From Myxococcus guangdongensis (GTDB taxonomy: Bacteria; Myxococcota; Myxococcia; Myxococcales; Myxococcaceae), in the NCBI RefSeq assembly GCF_024198255.1, contig NZ_JAJVKW010000001.1, positions 186,001-250,000 on the forward strand: 64,000 nucleotides of DNA. Reading direction: 5' to 3'. The notes below the pieces were generated by a model, which searched no databases, was not told the DNA's origin, and worked only from the letters and a program-made list of their open reading frames with translations. The stretch's first letter is position 1. The number at the start of each line of letters is the position of its first letter. This document shows, one piece after another, positions 1 through 11,543 of this stretch. The position numbers and the translations under genes were made by a program.

Positions 1-3000
1 TCGATCGAGCCGGCGGCCTCGAGCTTCTGCTCCAGCGCCACCACGTACTCACGCTCGTGGCCCCGGCGCTGGAACACGGCGGCCAGTCCGTCCAGCGCGG
101 TGGCGTTGGTCGGGTCGAACTCGAGAATCTTCCGGAACGCCCCTTCCGCGGCCTGCGGGTCATCCAGCCGCGTGTCGTGGACTCGCGCGAGCGTCGCGTA
201 CAGCCGCTCCGCCAATGGCCCGCGCGGTAGCTCGTCCGCGACCTCCTCGTAGACGGCCGCCAGCTCCTCGTGGCTGCCCGTCTCGTCCGCCAGCCGCTCC
301 ACTTCCTCGCGGAGCGTGTCGTCCGAGGCATCCAGCTGCAGCGCGCGGCAGAGCGCCAGGAAGGCCACGTCCTTCTGCCCCAGCCGCTCCTCCTGGACGC
401 GAGCCAGCTCGCGCAGGGCGGCCATCTTCTCCTCGTCCGTGACGAAGTGGGGCATGTACCGGTCGACGGCCGTCGCGTACGCGCGCCAGTCGTTGTACGT
501 CCGGTACAGCTCGCACACGCGCTCGTACGCCGCGCGGTTCGCGGGGTCCAGCTCCAGCACCTTCTCCAGCGCCCCGGTGGACTGCTCGGGCTTGCCGCCC
601 GGCCCCGCCCACAGGTCCGCCACCTCGTAGTACGTGGCGACGGCGCGCTCACGCTCTTCGGCGGCCAGGTGCACCTGCACCTTCAGCTCCAGCGCGCGCA
701 CCGCGTCGTTCCACGCGCGCAGCGAGACGAACAGCGTGTGCACGCGCTCCAGCTCGGACACCTGGTGGGGCTCCACCTCCAACGCGCGACGGGCGGCGTC
801 CAGCGCCTCCTCGCGGCGCCCCATTCCGGCGAGCACCTCCGCCAGGCGCAGGCGCAGCGCCTTCACGCCCTCGCTGTTCTCCTGAAGCGGGATGAGGCGG
901 CGCAGCACGCCCACCAGCTCCTCGCGCTGCTCCGTCTCGTCGTACAGCTCGCGCAGCGTGTCCAGCACCGCGCGGTTGCGCGCGTCACGGTCCAACGCCG
1001 CCTTGAAGTACGGAACGGCGGCCTCGGGCTGCTTGAGCAGCCGGTACACCACACGCCCCAGCCGCTCGTTGAGCCGCACCACCTCGCGCGGGTCCAGCGT
1101 CATCGCCAGACGGCCCTCGAGCAGCGCGCGCAAATCCTCCGGCCGATTCGCCCGCTCGTACAGCGACTCGAGCGCGGAGAAGGCCTGGTCGTTGCGCGCG
1201 TTCTTCGCCAGCAGCTCGCGGTACAGCTCGATGGAGCCGCCCAGGTCCGACAGCCCCTCGGCGGACACCTGCGCCATCTTCGCGAGGACGCGGTCCCGCT
1301 CCGCCCCCGCCACCTTCTCCGACTGGAGCTTGAGGATGGCGTAGAGCTTCTCCGACGCGGAGGCCGCCTCGTAGATGCTCTCCAGGAGTCGCGCGGACGC
1401 CAGGTGCCCGGGCTCCAGCTTGAGGATGCCCTCGTAGGCGCTCGCCGCGCGGTCCGGGCTGTCCAACCGCTCCTGATAGAGCTGCCCCAGGCGGAAGAGG
1501 TAGCCCACGCGCTCGGCCTGCTCGGTGGCGCCCGTGACGAGCGCCTCCAGGATGCCCGCGAGCTCCGGCCACGCCTGCAGCTCCAGGTACAGCCGGTCCA
1601 GCGCCACCAGCGCCTTGGCCTGCACGGCGACATGCAGCGTGCGCGCCCGCTCGTAGTACGAGACGGCGCGGTCCGAGTCCCGCAGCTTCGACTCGAGCAA
1701 CTGCCCCAGCTTCAGGCACACCTGCGCCGCGTCGGCGGCCTCGGCCACGCGCGGCAGCGCCTCCTCGTACGCCGCGACCAGCTCGTCGTAGCTGTCCGAG
1801 GCATCCGTGGCGTTCTCCAGACGACGGCGCACCTCACCGTCGTTCGGGTCCTCCTTGAACGCGCGGAAGAGCGCCAGGAACGTCAGCTCCGACTCGCCCT
1901 GCGACTCGCGCAGTGTCGCCAGCTCGCCCAACAGCGCCTTGCGCTCGAAGGCATCCGTGGACACGCCCACGCGCGTCTCGATGAGCTGCGCCAGTCGCGG
2001 CACGTCGCCACTCGCGCGGAAGGCGCGCAGCAACGTCTCCACCGCGAGCAGGTTCTGCGGCTCGCGCGACACCAGCGCCTCCATCCGGCCCACCGCGCCC
2101 GGATGGTTGGGCTGCACCGTCAGCACCTCACCGTACAGCGCCAGCGCGCCCGTGCGGTCCAACAGCCGCGTCTCGCGCACCGAGGCCAGGCGGAACTTCA
2201 GCTCCAGCCCCGCCTCCGGAGGCATCAGCGCGATGCGGCGGGCCAGCACGTCCGCCAGCTCCGGCCAGCGCTCCTGCTTCTGGCACAGCGCCTCCATGCG
2301 CTCCAGGCCGGCCACGTCGTCCGGCTTGAGCTCCAAGAGGCGCCGGAAGGTCGCCAGCGCGCCCAGCGCGTCCTGGAGCTGCTCCTCCTGCAGGTGTCCA
2401 ATCTGGAAGAGCACCGCCGCACGACGCGCGGGGTCCTCGGCCACCGCGAGCTGACGGCGCAGCACCTCGAGCAGCTCCGTCGGCTTGCCCTGCGACGCCA
2501 CCAGTCGCACGGTGCCATCCAACGCCTCGGTGTCCGAGGGCCGCAGCTCGAGCACGCGCTTCCAGGACGTCAGCGCCTCGGAGGGCTCGCCCAGGTCCGT
2601 CTGCAGCCGCGCCAGCGCGCGATACATCTCCGCGCGCGCCGCGTCCCCCGCCTTGGGCGCCACTTCCATCAGCACCGCGCCCAGCTCCTCGGGAGCCTCG
2701 GCGCGATCCACCAGCGACACGCACAGCTCCAGCGAGCGCAGGTCGTCGGGCAGCTCGCGCAGCGCACGCGTCGCCGCCAGGAAGCCCATCTCCGCGTTCT
2801 CCAGCGGACCGGCGTACATCTCGGCGATGCGGCGCAAGAGCGCGGCGCGCTCCTGGGGCACCGCCTCCGCCGACGCGCGCGACTCCAGCATCTCCACCTG
2901 CTTGAGGTGGTTGCCGACGGCGACGAAGACAGGCTCCAGCGCGCTCGCGGCCGCGCCACGCAGCGGGCTCTCCGAGCGGGCCATCTCCTCGAGCGCGCCC

Positions 3001-6000
3001 ACCGCGCCCGCGTGTCCCGCCCGCCGCTCCAACACGGACTGGTACAGCTCCAGCGCGCCACGCGGGTCGTCCAGGCGCGAGAACTTCAGGCGCCCCAACC
3101 GCACGCGCAAATCGGACGATTCCTCCTGAGCACCGCGCGCGTCGGCGAGCTGGATTTCACGCTCGATGTGCTGCGCCAGCTCCGCCCAGCGCTCCATGTC
3201 CGCCAGCACGCGCCCCAACAACTTGAGCGCGTTCGCGTTCTCCGGACGCAGCAGCAGAATCTCGCGGTAGGCCTGCGCCGCGAGCGCCTTGTCCGCGAGC
3301 GTCTCCTCGGCCAGGTGCGCCAGCTCGAACAACAGATTCACCTGCGACGCGGCGCTCGGCTCCGCCGCCACCTGCCGCCGCATGACCAGCGCCAGCTCTC
3401 GGTGAGCCCCGGTGCGCCGATGGACGCGGGCGATGGACTCCAGCACCGCCTTGTTCTTCGGGTCCCTGCGGCTCACCTCCTCCAGCGCGCGCACCGCGAG
3501 GTCGTAGCGCTTGAGGCGGTTGTCGTAGAGCGTCGCCAGCCGGCGCCACAAATCCCCGGCGAGCGGCTCCTGGGTGTCACGCTCGAGCTGGTCCTCGTAC
3601 GCGCCAGCGACCTCCTCGAACGAGCCGGAGTCCGCCGCGAGCCGCTCCAGCTCGTCGCGCACCGACGTCTCCTGCGGGAACTCGTTGAACGCGCGCAGCC
3701 GCGCCACGAAGGCCAGCGACGTCTGCCCCAGCGCCTCGCGCAGGGTGGCGATCTCCTGGATGTGCTCCAGCCGCCGCTCCGGCGCCACGCCGGGCAACAG
3801 CACCTCCATGACCTCCACCAGCTTCCGCGTGTCGTTCAGGCCCCGGTAGACGGGCTCCAACAGGCGCGCCGCCTCGACGCGAGGCCCATCGTGCGCCATC
3901 AACCGCTCCAGGCCCGCCACCACCTGGCCATCCCCGGGCGCCAGCTCCAACAGCCGGCGATACACGGGCAGCGCCTCCGCCGGGCCCACTTCCTTCTCGA
4001 GCAACTGCGCGCGCTTGAGCAGCCAGCCCCGCCGCGCGCCATCGTCGGCCGCGCCGTCCGCGAGCTGGTCCAACACGTCCGCCTGCTCCACGAAGCGCCG
4101 CGCCTTCGCGTACAGCCGCTCCAGCGCCAGGAGCCCCTCGGGCAGCCGCCTCAGCGCCAGCGCCGAGCGGTACGTCTCGATGGCCCGCGCGTCCTCACCG
4201 GCGTTGGCGTAGGCCTCGCCCGCCTTGAGCAACAACCCCACGCGCTCCTCTGCGTCCTGGGAGAGCTGGGCCTGACGCGTGTAGACCTCCGACAGGCTCT
4301 TGGCGTTCTGGCCCTTCTCGTACAGCCGGGACAGCGCCTCCAATGCCTGGCGGTCCTGCGGCGCGTCCGCGAGCAGGTTCTTCCAGAGGCGCGCGGCCTC
4401 CTCGGGCTGGTCCAACGACTCACGCAGCTCCGCGGCACGGCGCAACAGGTCCAGCGCGGCCGAGTCGCCCTCGGTGAGCTCCACCGTGGCCGTCTCGTAG
4501 ATCTCCGCGAGCACCTCGTGCGAGCCCGTCTCGCGCGCCAGGCGCTCCAGGTCGGGGCGCACACCGTCCCGGTCCAGGCCCTGCGCGAAGGACTTCACCG
4601 AGGACATGAAGGCCAGCGACGGCTGGCTCATGTCACGCTCGTAGATGCGACGAATCTCCCCCGCGAGGAGGATCTTCTCCGTGGTGAGCGCGGACTCCAT
4701 CCGCGCCTCGCGCAGCGACACGCGGCGGGCATGGTCGCCCACCTGCACGAGCACCGGGTCCAACACATCCAGCGCGGCGCCACTGGCGGACACCGCCGCC
4801 TTCACCCACGCCTCGAGCGCGGCCCGAGCACCGGGATGGCCCGAGTCCTCCGCGAGGATGCGCTTGTAGAGGCCCAGCGCCGCGTTCGAATCGTCGAGCA
4901 CCGTGCGCTGCAGCTCAGCCAGACGGAAGGAGACCTCGCGCCCCTGAGGGCTCTGGCCTTCCTGATTGCGGCGCAGTGCCAGCGCCCACGCCAGGTCCTG
5001 ATGCCGCCCGAGCTCCGTGTAGAGCCGGTCCAACGTGGCCGCGGCCTCGCGGTTGGCCGGGTCTCGCTGGGCAATCGCGCGCCACGCCTCCGCCGCGCTC
5101 TCCAGGTCCGACAGGCGAGCCTCATGCAGCAGCGCGGCCTCGCGCAGGAACACGAGCTGCTCGGCCGGCTCCGGCGACGCGGCCGCCAGCTTCTCCAGCA
5201 CCTCCGCCAGCGCGGCCCACTCCTCGCCGCCGCGGTGCAGACGCTGCAAGGCGCGCAGGCTGTCCAGGTTGCCCGGCTCCAGCGCCAGCAGCGCGCGCAG
5301 GGCCTTCACCGCGCCCGCCTTGTCGTCGAGCTTCTTCTCCTGCACCTCGGCCAGCTCGCGCAGCAGCGCCGCGCGCGCGGAGCCCACGTCGCCTTCCTCC
5401 GCCAGCTCCTCGATGATCTCCGCGTAGCTGTCCAGCGCGTCGGCGTCCTCCGCCGCCTGACGCGCCGTGGAGCGAAGCCCCGCGTCGCCGGGCGCCAATC
5501 GGAGCGCACGGGCCAGGGCCGCGAACGCCAGCTCCGGCTGCCGCAGATGCGCCAGATGCACCTGCGCGGCCTGCCGCAGCACCTGCACCCGCGCCGTGTC
5601 GTCCTTGGCCACCTCCGCCAGCACATCCAGCGTGGCCACCAGCTTGCGGTAGTCCTTGGTCCGCTCGAGCGCGGGCAACAACACGCGCGCCGCGGCCTCG
5701 CGCGCCGTGCCCGACGCCAGCATGGCCTCCAGCGCCGCGAGCGCGTCCGGGTCCGAGGGGCGCTGCAGCAGGATGTCCGCGTAGCTGCTCACCGCCTCCG
5801 CGCTGCCGTCCTGCAGGCCCTGCAGCAACTGCGCGCGGCGGAGCTTCAGGCGAGAGACCTTGTCCGACTCGCCCGCCGACTCCGCCAGACCAATCATCCT
5901 CGCCAGCGTGTCGCCCAGCTCCCGCGTGCGGCCGGCCTTTTCGTACAGCTCCGCCAGGCGCGGCAGGTGCCGGCCCTCTTCCGCGCCGTGCGAGAGCGCG

Positions 6001-8810
6001 GACTGGAGCGCCTCGGCGGCCTGCGCCGGTCGCCCGAGCTCCGTGTTCAGGTCCACCAACTGGAGCAGCAGCTCCAGCTTCTCCGCGCCGCGAGCGCCCT
6101 GGATGCGCTTGCGCAGCAGCTCCTCCGCGTCCGCCGCGCGGCCCGCGCGCCCATACAGGCGCACCAGTCGCTGCAGCACCGCGCCCGACTCCGGAGCACG
6201 CTCCACCGCCGCCTCGAGCGCGGCGATGGCCTCCGCCACCAGCCCGCCCTCCTCCGCCAGGCCCGCCGCCTCGGTCAGCAGCGACAGCGCCACCGCGGGG
6301 TCCTCGGCCTCGGCCGCCAGCGTGCGCAACACGCGCCCCAGCTCGGCGTGCGCCGACAAATCCCTCGCCAGCCGCAAGGCCTCGCCGCGCGATGACTCGT
6401 CCCGCGGGTCCTCGCGCACCACGCGCACGCGCGTGTCGAAGGCCGCGCGGCTGTCCGCGAGCTGCTTCTCGTGGATGCTCGCCAGGAGCGAGAACAGCCG
6501 CTTGCGCGCGGCCGCGTCCGTCGTGGACTCGAGCTGCTGCTGCAGCGCCGCCACCTGTCGCTGGTGGTCACCCGCGCGCCCGTAGTGCGCCGCCAGCGCC
6601 TCGGTGACCTCCTGCGTCCGCACGCCCGAGGCCGCCAGTCTCTCGAGGCCGCCCACCACCACGCCCGTGGACACGTTCTCCGTCAGCAGACCCAGGAACA
6701 GGTCGGCCGCGTCCTCCTGCCGTCCCAACCGCTCCGCGTACAGCTTGGCCTGGCGCGCCGTCCACTCGTTGCGCTCCAGCTGCGTCTCCGCCAGCGAAGC
6801 CAGTCTCCCCGCCAACGCCGCCGCCTCGTCGAAGCGGGACAACGCCACGCACAAGGCCTGCAGCCGCTGCACCGCGCCCACTTCATCGGGCGCCAGCTGC
6901 GTCCACTCACGGACCAGCGGCTCCAGCTCCTCGGGCGGAGCGCCCGCGGCCTCGCGCCGCGTCACCTCCGCCTCGATGCGCGCCTTCGGATCATCCGCGA
7001 GCGCCGCGGCCGCCTGCAGCGACTTCACCGCCTCCGCGGCGGCCTCGTCACCGGGCACGCGCACCAACACCTCGCGCCACGCGGCCTCCGCGCGCACCGG
7101 GTCCGCCAACGGTCCCTCCAGCAGCTGCGCGAGCTGCCGCCACAGCGTCGCGGCGACCTCCACCACCGGGGCCGCCTGCGCCGCGCGCTGGAGCGCCAGG
7201 GCCAGCGCGGGCCTCGCGTTCGCCTTCTCCGCGTGCTCCACCACCGAGCCGAGCAGCAGCGGACGCGCCGGGTCCAACTCCAGCGCCCGCGACAGCACCT
7301 CGAAGGCGCCGCGCGCGTCGTCCTTCTCCTCGAACATCAGCGCGAGCGCCTCGCAGAAGGCCACCCGCTCCGCCCTCGGCCGGGGCGCCAGCAACGCCAG
7401 GTCCAGGAGCGGCACCACCGCCTCCAGCTCCTCGTCCTCCGCCAGGAGCCGCGCGAGCTGGAAGGCCGCCAGCGCGTGCGTGGGGTCCAGCTTGAGCGCC
7501 GCCTCCAGGTGCGCGCGCGCCGCCGAGCCATCCTTGAGCTGCGTCAGGCACAGCTCCGCCAGCCGCAGGCGCATCCCCGCTTGTCCCGACTTGTCCTTCA
7601 CGGTGCCCAGGTAGCGCTCCAGCACCACTACCGCGTCCTGAGCCCGGCCTCCCTCCAGCAGTTGCTCCGCCGTGAGGCTCGCCGCGTCCGCGCGCGACGG
7701 GTCCGCCGCCACCGCCTTCTCGAAGGCCGCCAGCGCGCCGGGCGCGTCGTTCAGCCTGCCCAGGCGCAGCGTGCCCACGCGCAGCCACAGGTCCACCTGT
7801 GCGCCGCGGTCCTTCACCTCGCCCGCCATCGCCTCGATCTGCTCGATGGCCGGCGCGAAGTCCGTGCCCGCGCGCGCGGCCATCTTCTCGATGAGGGACA
7901 GGCCCTCCGGCATGCCCGGCCACAGGAGGAAGCAGCGGTCCAACGCCTCCTTCACCTTGCCGGCCGAGCCCGGGTCGTACCAGGCGAACAGCTTCGCCAC
8001 GAGCAGCGACAGCCGCGCGGCGCTCTTCCGGTCCCGCTCCTCCAACGACATCCCGCGCAACATCCGCACGCGGTCACGCCACGTCTGCTCGAAGCGCTGC
8101 AGCGCCCGGGTGGCCTTCTCCACGCGCGCGTTCTGCGGCTCCAACGTCCGGGCGACCTCGAGCACCCGCTGCGCCAGCTCGTGCTCGGTGGGGTCGTCCA
8201 CCAGTCGCTCGGCGAGCGCCGCGTACTCCTCGGCCATGCCCGCGTCGCCCAACGCCTCGCGCTCGCGCTCCAGCGCCTCGAACGCCGTCTGGAAGCGCTC
8301 CTCGGACAACAGCAGCTGCCGCACCCGCCGGAAGATGGCCCGGTCCGACTTCGCGCGCGCCGCGCGCTGCAGACACAACACCGCCCGGTCGCGACGGAAG
8401 AGCTTCTGCTCGTAGAGGTCCGCCGCCTTCAGGTAGTGGCCCGCGCTCTCCTCGCCCTGGGTCGCGCTGCCCAACTTCTCCAGCACGTCCGACAACGCCG
8501 CGGCGTCCTGCCGCGACTCGTGGAGGCGCTTGAGGCCGCGCAACGCCGGCAGCGGCTCCTTCGCCACCAGCAGCGCTCGCTTGAGCAGCTCCTCCGCCCG
8601 AGGCGCGTTGCGCTGCCGCTCGTGCGCGAGCTCCGCCGCGCGGCACAACAGTCGCACCGCTTCATCACTGGCGACGTCGCGCGAGCGTCCCTCGTACAGG
8701 CGGATCAACTCCTCCACACGGCCGGCCTTCTCCAGGGCGGCCTCGGCTTCGACGAAGCTCCGGTCATCGGACACGCGCAGCGTGGGTCGAGCAGACGTGG
8801 GCTGTTGCAT
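1..8810 (-). CDS. gltI: Giant TPR gliding-motility protein GltI/AgmK (3' end outside window)
   Basis: The minus-strand frame is open for about 2,936 codons, from an ATG at 8810 to the left edge, so the C-terminus is missing. Translation gives back-to-back TPR-like helix pairs with recurring [13 protein letters not shown] and [15 protein letters not shown] type motifs at both ends of the frame. There is no signal peptide or membrane segment, so a cytoplasmic scaffold is expected. In Myxococcus xanthus a several-thousand-residue TPR protein, AgmK/GltI, sits in the same cluster after gltH and takes part in the focal-adhesion gliding machinery. Size and position make that assignment strong. No clear Shine-Dalgarno sequence precedes the ATG, so the exact start is less certain than the gene. 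A candidate promoter lies about 57 to 86 bases upstream. Confidence 0.9.
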   Translation of the reverse strand, partial: MQQPTSARPTLRVSDDRSFVEAEAALEKAGRVEELIRLYEGRSRDVASDEAVRLLCRAAELAHERQRNAPRAEELLKRALLVAKEPLPALRGLKRLHESRQDAAALSDVLEKLGSATQGEESAGHYLKAADLYEQKLFRRDRAVLCLQRAARAKSDRAIFRRVRQLLLSEERFQTAFEALEREREALGDAGMAEEYAALAERLVDDPTEHELAQRVLEVARTLEPQNARVEKATRALQRFEQTWRDRVRMLRGMSLEERDRKSAARLSLLVAKLFAWYDPGSAGKVKEALDRCFLLWPGMPEGLSLIEKMAARAGTDFAPAIEQIEAMAGEVKDRGAQVDLWLRVGTLRLGRLNDAPGALAAFEKAVAADPSRADAASLTAEQLLEGGRAQDAVVVLERYLGTVKDKSGQAGMRLRLAELCLTQLKDGSAARAHLEAALKLDPTHALAAFQLARLLAEDEELEAVVPLLDLALLAPRPRAERVAFCEALALMFEEKDDARGAFEVLSRALELDPARPLLLGSVVEHAEKANARPALALALQRAAQAAPVVEVAATLWRQLAQLLEGPLADPVRAEAAWREVLVRVPGDEAAAEAVKSLQAAAALADDPKARIEAEVTRREAAGAPPEELEPLVREWTQLAPDEVGAVQRLQALCVALSRFDEAAALAGRLASLAETQLERNEWTARQAKLYAERLGRQEDAADLFLGLLTENVSTGVVVGGLERLAASGVRTQEVTEALAAHYGRAGDHQRQVAALQQQLESTTDAAARKRLFSLLASIHEKQLADSRAAFDTRVRVVREDPRDESSRGEALRLARDLSAHAELGRVLRTLAAEAEDPAVALSLLTEAAGLAEEGGLVAEAIAALEAAVERAPESGAVLQRLVRLYGRAGRAADAEELLRKRIQGARGAEKLELLLQLVDLNTELGRPAQAAEALQSALSHGAEEGRHLPRLAELYEKAGRTRELGDTLARMIGLAESAGESDKVSRLKLRRAQLLQGLQDGSAEAVSSYADILLQRPSDPDALAALEAMLASGTAREAAARVLLPALERTKDYRKLVATLDVLAEVAKDDTARVQVLRQAAQVHLAHLRQPELAFAALARALRLAPGDAGLRSTARQAAEDADALDSYAEIIEELAEEGDVGSARAALLRELAEVQEKKLDDKAGAVKALRALLALEPGNLDSLRALQRLHRGGEEWAALAEVLEKLAAASPEPAEQLVFLREAALLHEARLSDLESAAEAWRAIAQRDPANREAAATLDRLYTELGRHQDLAWALALRRNQEGQSPQGREVSFRLAELQRTVLDDSNAALGLYKRILAEDSGHPGARAALEAWVKAAVSASGAALDVLDPVLVQVGDHARRVSLREARMESALTTEKILLAGEIRRIYERDMSQPSLAFMSSVKSFAQGLDRDGVRPDLERLARETGSHEVLAEIYETATVELTEGDSAALDLLRRAAELRESLDQPEEAARLWKNLLADAPQDRQALEALSRLYEKGQNAKSLSEVYTRQAQLSQDAEERVGLLLKAGEAYANAGEDARAIETYRSALALRRLPEGLLALERLYAKARRFVEQADVLDQLADGAADDGARRGWLLKRAQLLEKEVGPAEALPVYRRLLELAPGDGQVVAGLERLMAHDGPRVEAARLLEPVYRGLNDTRKLVEVMEVLLPGVAPERRLEHIQEIATLREALGQTSLAFVARLRAFNEFPQETSVRDELERLAADSGSFEEVAGAYEDQLERDTQEPLAGDLWRRLATLYDNRLKRYDLAVRALEEVSRRDPKNKAVLESIARVHRRTGAHRELALVMRRQVAAEPSAASQVNLLFELAHLAEETLADKALAAQAYREILLLRPENANALKLLGRVLADMERWAELAQHIEREIQLADARGAQEESSDLRVRLGRLKFSRLDDPRGALELYQSVLERRAGHAGAVGALEEMARSESPLRGAAASALEPVFVAVGNHLKQVEMLESRASAEAVPQERAALLRRIAEMYAGPLENAEMGFLAATRALRELPDDLRSLELCVSLVDRAEAPEELGAVLMEVAPKAGDAARAEMYRALARLQTDLGEPSEALTSWKRVLELRPSDTEALDGTVRLVASQGKPTELLEVLRRQLAVAEDPARRAAVLFQIGHLQEEQLQDALGALATFRRLLELKPDDVAGLERMEALCQKQERWPELADVLARRIALMPPEAGLELKFRLASVRETRLLDRTGALALYGEVLTVQPNHPGAVGRMEALVSREPQNLLAVETLLRAFRASGDVPRLAQLIETRVGVSTDAFERKALLGELATLRESQGESELTFLALFRAFKEDPNDGEVRRRLENATDASDSYDELVAAYEEALPRVAEAADAAQVCLKLGQLLESKLRDSDRAVSYYERARTLHVAVQAKALVALDRLYLELQAWPELAGILEALVTGATEQAERVGYLFRLGQLYQERLDSPDRAASAYEGILKLEPGHLASARLLESIYEAASASEKLYAILKLQSEKVAGAERDRVLAKMAQVSAEGLSDLGGSIELYRELLAKNARNDQAFSALESLYERANRPEDLRALLEGRLAMTLDPREVVRLNERLGRVVYRLLKQPEAAVPYFKAALDRDARNRAVLDTLRELYDETEQREELVGVLRRLIPLQENSEGVKALRLRLAEVLAGMGRREEALDAARRALEVEPHQVSELERVHTLFVSLRAWNDAVRALELKVQVHLAAEERERAVATYYEVADLWAGPGGKPEQSTGALEKVLELDPANRAAYERVCELYRTYNDWRAYATAVDRYMPHFVTDEEKMAALRELARVQEERLGQKDVAFLALCRALQLDASDDTLREEVERLADETGSHEELAAVYEEVADELPRGPLAERLYATLARVHDTRLDDPQAAEGAFRKILEFDPTNATALDGLAAVFQRRGHEREYVVALEQKLEAAGSI

Positions 8811-8866
8811 GGGGACGGCGGGCCTCGGGGGTGAAAATGGAACGCAGCGGGGGCGCCAGCCGCCGG

Positions 8867-8896
8867 ACTCTACCGGCCGCGAGCGCCCCCGAGCAA
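8867..8896 (-). promoter_or_regulatory. Candidate sigma-70 promoter for gltI
   Basis: On the minus strand TTGCTC (8896-8891) and TAGAGT (8872-8867) are separated by 18 bases. They lie just downstream of a terminator-like hairpin and upstream of the gltI ATG. The layout suggests gltI has its own transcription start with a leader of about 50 bases. It is a motif match only. Confidence 0.5.
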
Positions 8897-8902
8897 TCGT
8901 GC

Positions 8903-8922
8903 AAAACCCGCCAAAGGGCGGG
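8903..8922 (-). terminator. Rho-independent terminator between the repeat protein and gltI
   Basis: Read on the minus strand, CCCGCC, loop CTTT, then GGCGGG form a six-base-pair stem followed by TTTT. It begins 17 bases past the stop codon of the gene ending at 8940. It could end or attenuate the upstream glt transcript. Confidence 0.65.
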
Positions 8923-8939
8923 AATCATTGGCCTTCTTG

Positions 8940-10793
8940 CTACTCGGCCGAGGAAGCGTCGGGGGGTACGTCCCCGTCCTCGCCCCCCGCGGACGCCTCG
9001 GTGGGCGCCGGAGCAGGGGCCGCCTCGGGCAGCGCCTTGGCCCGCTCCACGCCCGCGCTGTCATTCAGCTGGGTGTAGAGGGCCACGGCCTTGTCGCGCT
9101 GCTGCAGCTCCTCCGCGAGCTGGGCGGCGCGCGGCAGGTTGCCGAGCTTCTCGTGGAGCGGAAGGGCCTTGTCCTTGCGCCCCGCGGCCTCCCACGCCTC
9201 GGCGGACGCGGCGACGTCGCCGAGCAGCTCCAGCCACCGGGCACGGCCCGCGGGCTTCTGCTCCGACTCGGCCCGGGCCAGCTCGCGCTGCGCCAGCTCC
9301 TTCGCCTCTTCATCCAGCTTCAGCCGCTGCATGAAGTGGAACGCCTTGGGAGGAGGCAGCGTGCCGAGCACCTCCACCGCCTCGCGGCGCTGGCCGGCCG
9401 CCACGAGCAGCGTGGCCGCGCCCAGACGGTCGCCACGCTCCACCAGGCTCTTCACCTCGAGCCCGCGGATGCGGTTGGCGCTGGCCATGTCCCGCGAGCG
9501 CTCGTACGACTTGCGCGCCAGGGTCAGCTTGCCCGCGCGCTCGTAGGCGAGCGCGGCCTGGTCGAACTGACGGGCCCGCTCGTACAGGCGCGCCACGTTC
9601 TCGAAGTCACCCTTGCCCACGTAGTGCTCCATGAGGAGCTCGTAGGCACCGGCCTTCTCCAGCGTGGGGGCGAGCTGATCCGCCGGCAGCGTGCTCACCA
9701 GCTTGCGCGCGGAGTCGTTGTCCCCACCCGCCAGGGCGTTGCGCAGGGCGCTCTTGAGGTCCCCGCCCGCCTCGAACAGGCGCGTCGCGTCGGCGAAGCC
9801 GCCGTTGCGCTCGTAGAGCCGGCCCGCGTCACGCGTGCGGCCCATGGCCTCCAGCTGCTTGGCCTGCTCCTTCCAGTCCCCGGTCAGCTCGGGCACCGGG
9901 CGGCGCTCACCGGGCGCGCCGCGCTCGGGACGCTCAGCGCGCTCCCGACGCTCGCCTCGCTCCGGGCGCTCGCGACGCTCTCCGGCAGCGCCGCGCTCGG
10001 GGCGCTCACCACGCTCCCGACGCTCGCCTCGCTCCGGGCGCTCGCGACGCTCTCCGCGCTCCGGACGCGACTCGGTCCGGGCCTGCGGCGCCGCCTGGGG
10101 CTCCTCGACCTCGGGACCCGGCTGACGGCCGCTGGCGGTGAAGGCCACCTCGGCGCGCTCCTTGTCACCCGCCGCGCGCCAGACCTGTCCCACCAGGAAC
10201 AGCACGTCCGTCCACGCGTCGAACTTCTCCTTCGCGGGGTCCACCGCGGGCGCCGCCGGAGCAGCCGCCTCCGCGGGAGCGCCCTCCGTCGCGACAGCCT
10301 CCGCGCCCTCGGCGGGAGCGGCGGCCTCGGCCGGAGCCTCGGGGGCCTCGACCGGAGCGGCGTCGGCGGCGGCAGCCTGCGGCGCGGCCGGCTTGGGCTG
10401 ACGCTGCACGCGCAGCATCGTGGTGATGAGGCGACCGCGCGTGTTGAGGTCCAGATCATCCAGGGACTTCAGCCGCATGGGCCGCAGCGAGCGGACAATC
10501 GCTTGCAGCGGGGCCTTCTCGGCCGAGAAGTCCGTCTTGGAAAGCGCCTTCTCCAGCACGCTCAGCTCGGAGATGACCCGCTGACCCGGGCCCACGGGCC
10601 CCTCGTCGCGGCCACGCCCCCGGCCATCGCCACGGCCACGCCCCTCGCCCCTGCCACCACCAGGGCCTCCGGGACCGCCACGGCCACCAAATCCACCGCC
10701 AGGACCATCACGGCGCGGGCCCTGACCCGGCGCACCCCCGTCACGACCGCGCCCACCCTGGCGCGGCCCACCGCTTCCATTCTCCTGAGGCAC
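8940..10793 (-). CDS. Gly/Arg-rich, TPR-like protein of the gliding cluster, function unknown
   Basis: This protein has 617 residues and no signal peptide or membrane segment. Residues 1 to about 65 are a Gly/Arg-rich RGG-like tail. A short conserved segment follows (ISELSVLEKALSKTDFSAEK). Next come an Ala/Pro/Glu-rich linker, a highly charged Arg-Glu-Arg-Pro repeat tract near residues 235-295, and a long helical TPR-like half with recurring RLYER, LAYERAGK and YERSRD motifs. It starts 12 bases after gltH on the same strand, so it is almost certainly co-transcribed with the glt genes. I do not recall an assigned Glt letter for it. Its place between gltH and gltI and its solenoid half suggest a cytoplasmic partner of GltI. 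The RGG and RERP tracts resemble disordered nucleic-acid-binding tails, but that is inference. Confidence 0.85.
   Translation of the reverse strand: MPQENGSGGPRQGGRGRDGGAPGQGPRRDGPGGGFGGRGGPGGPGGGRGEGRGRGDGRGRGRDEGPVGPGQRVISELSVLEKALSKTDFSAEKAPLQAIVRSLRPMRLKSLDDLDLNTRGRLITTMLRVQRQPKPAAPQAAAADAAPVEAPEAPAEAAAPAEGAEAVATEGAPAEAAAPAAPAVDPAKEKFDAWTDVLFLVGQVWRAAGDKERAEVAFTASGRQPGPEVEEPQAAPQARTESRPERGERRERPERGERRERGERPERGAAGERRERPERGERRERAERPERGAPGERRPVPELTGDWKEQAKQLEAMGRTRDAGRLYERNGGFADATRLFEAGGDLKSALRNALAGGDNDSARKLVSTLPADQLAPTLEKAGAYELLMEHYVGKGDFENVARLYERARQFDQAALAYERAGKLTLARKSYERSRDMASANRIRGLEVKSLVERGDRLGAATLLVAAGQRREAVEVLGTLPPPKAFHFMQRLKLDEEAKELAQRELARAESEQKPAGRARWLELLGDVAASAEAWEAAGRKDKALPLHEKLGNLPRAAQLAEELQQRDKAVALYTQLNDSAGVERAKALPEAAPAPAPTEASAGGEDGDVPPDASSAE
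9941..10056. repeat. In-frame direct repeat coding the Arg-Glu-Arg-Pro tract
   Basis: An identical 44-base unit occurs at 9941-9984 and 10013-10056, offset by 72 bases (24 codons). It sits within a wider array of imperfect copies across about 9920-10070. Because the period is a multiple of three, copy-number change would lengthen or shorten the charged linker without a frameshift. Confidence 0.8.
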
Positions 10794-10805
10794 GTCTATC
10801 TCCCG

Positions 10806-11438
10806 CTAGAACGCGTAGCGAATGTTCGGCGCCACAGCGAATCCGAACGAGCCTCCGGAAACGAGGTAGTTCCCCGTGACCTCGAGCCCCACGGAAAAGT
10901 GGCGCAACCGTGTGTAGTACTCCACTCCGGGCCCGGCAAACACAAGAATGTCGGAATCCGGAAGGAGACGCTTCGGCGAGAACATCGCATAACCCGCGCC
11001 CGCGCGGACGTAGAACCACGTGCGCTTCACCTCCTGGCTGTCGGCCAGGCCCACCAGGCGCGCGCGCAGCACCGCGCCCGGGACGAAGGTGGAGTAGTCC
11101 CCGGACACCGCGCCACCGGACTCGCCGATGTACTCGGCGCTGGTGCGGATGCTGGAGCCCATGACGAACAGGCCCACGGAGATGCGCTCACCCAGGTCCA
11201 CGCCGACTTCCACCTGGGCCATGGGGCCCGAGGAGAACGGCCGGGGCGTCCCCTCGGCCGCGGGCGGGTTCGTCACGAAGAGCGGCCCGCCGAGCAGCGC
11301 GAAGTAGAAGCCCCGCTCGATTTCATCGAACGTGGTGGCGGGCCGGTCGCCCGTCGCCGTGGAGGGTGGTTGCTGTGCGCTCGCGGCCAGGGGGAGGACG
11401 AACGCGGCACACAGGGCAATGGGGGCGAGGGCTTTCAT
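10806..11438 (-). CDS. gltH: Outer-membrane beta-barrel gliding protein GltH
   Basis: The chosen ATG at 11438 opens a clear signal peptide (MKALAPIALCAAFVLPLAASA) and has AGGA eight bases upstream. The frame extends further upstream, but without a plausible leader. The mature protein is about 190 residues of alternating beta-strand pattern (YFALLGGPLF, AQVEVGVDLG, VGLEVTGNYLV) and ends in phenylalanine (IRYAF), the usual C-terminal signature of an outer-membrane barrel. In M. xanthus GltH is a predicted outer-membrane component of the gliding complex and lies between gltG and gltI, as here. The assignment rests on order, size and barrel features. Confidence 0.82.
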   Translation of the reverse strand: MKALAPIALCAAFVLPLAASAQQPPSTATGDRPATTFDEIERGFYFALLGGPLFVTNPPAAEGTPRPFSSGPMAQVEVGVDLGERISVGLFVMGSSIRTSAEYIGESGGAVSGDYSTFVPGAVLRARLVGLADSQEVKRTWFYVRAGAGYAMFSPKRLLPDSDILVFAGPGVEYYTRLRHFSVGLEVTGNYLVSGGSFGFAVAPNIRYAF

Positions 11439-11493
11439 GCGGTCCTGAGGTTGACAGGGGCTCCCTCGGGGGACGGGAGCCGGGGTGACTGCG

Positions 11494-11520
11494 CGGGCGA
11501 CCCTGGGGAAGGGCCGCCCG
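11494..11520 (-). other. Hairpin in the gltG-gltH spacer
   Basis: A stem of CGGGCG with CGCCCG, one A/C mismatch, then CCCT with AGGG closes a five-base loop. It has no T-run, so it may act in RNA processing or mRNA stability rather than termination. Confidence 0.4.
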
Positions 11521-11543
11521 TCCAACGGTGAACACCCGGCGCG

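Noticed and set aside
270..6395. 2,041-codon plus-strand ORF opposite gltI
   Set aside because: It is Arg/Gln/Leu-rich without domains, and it is the antisense shadow of a TPR gene in GC-rich DNA.
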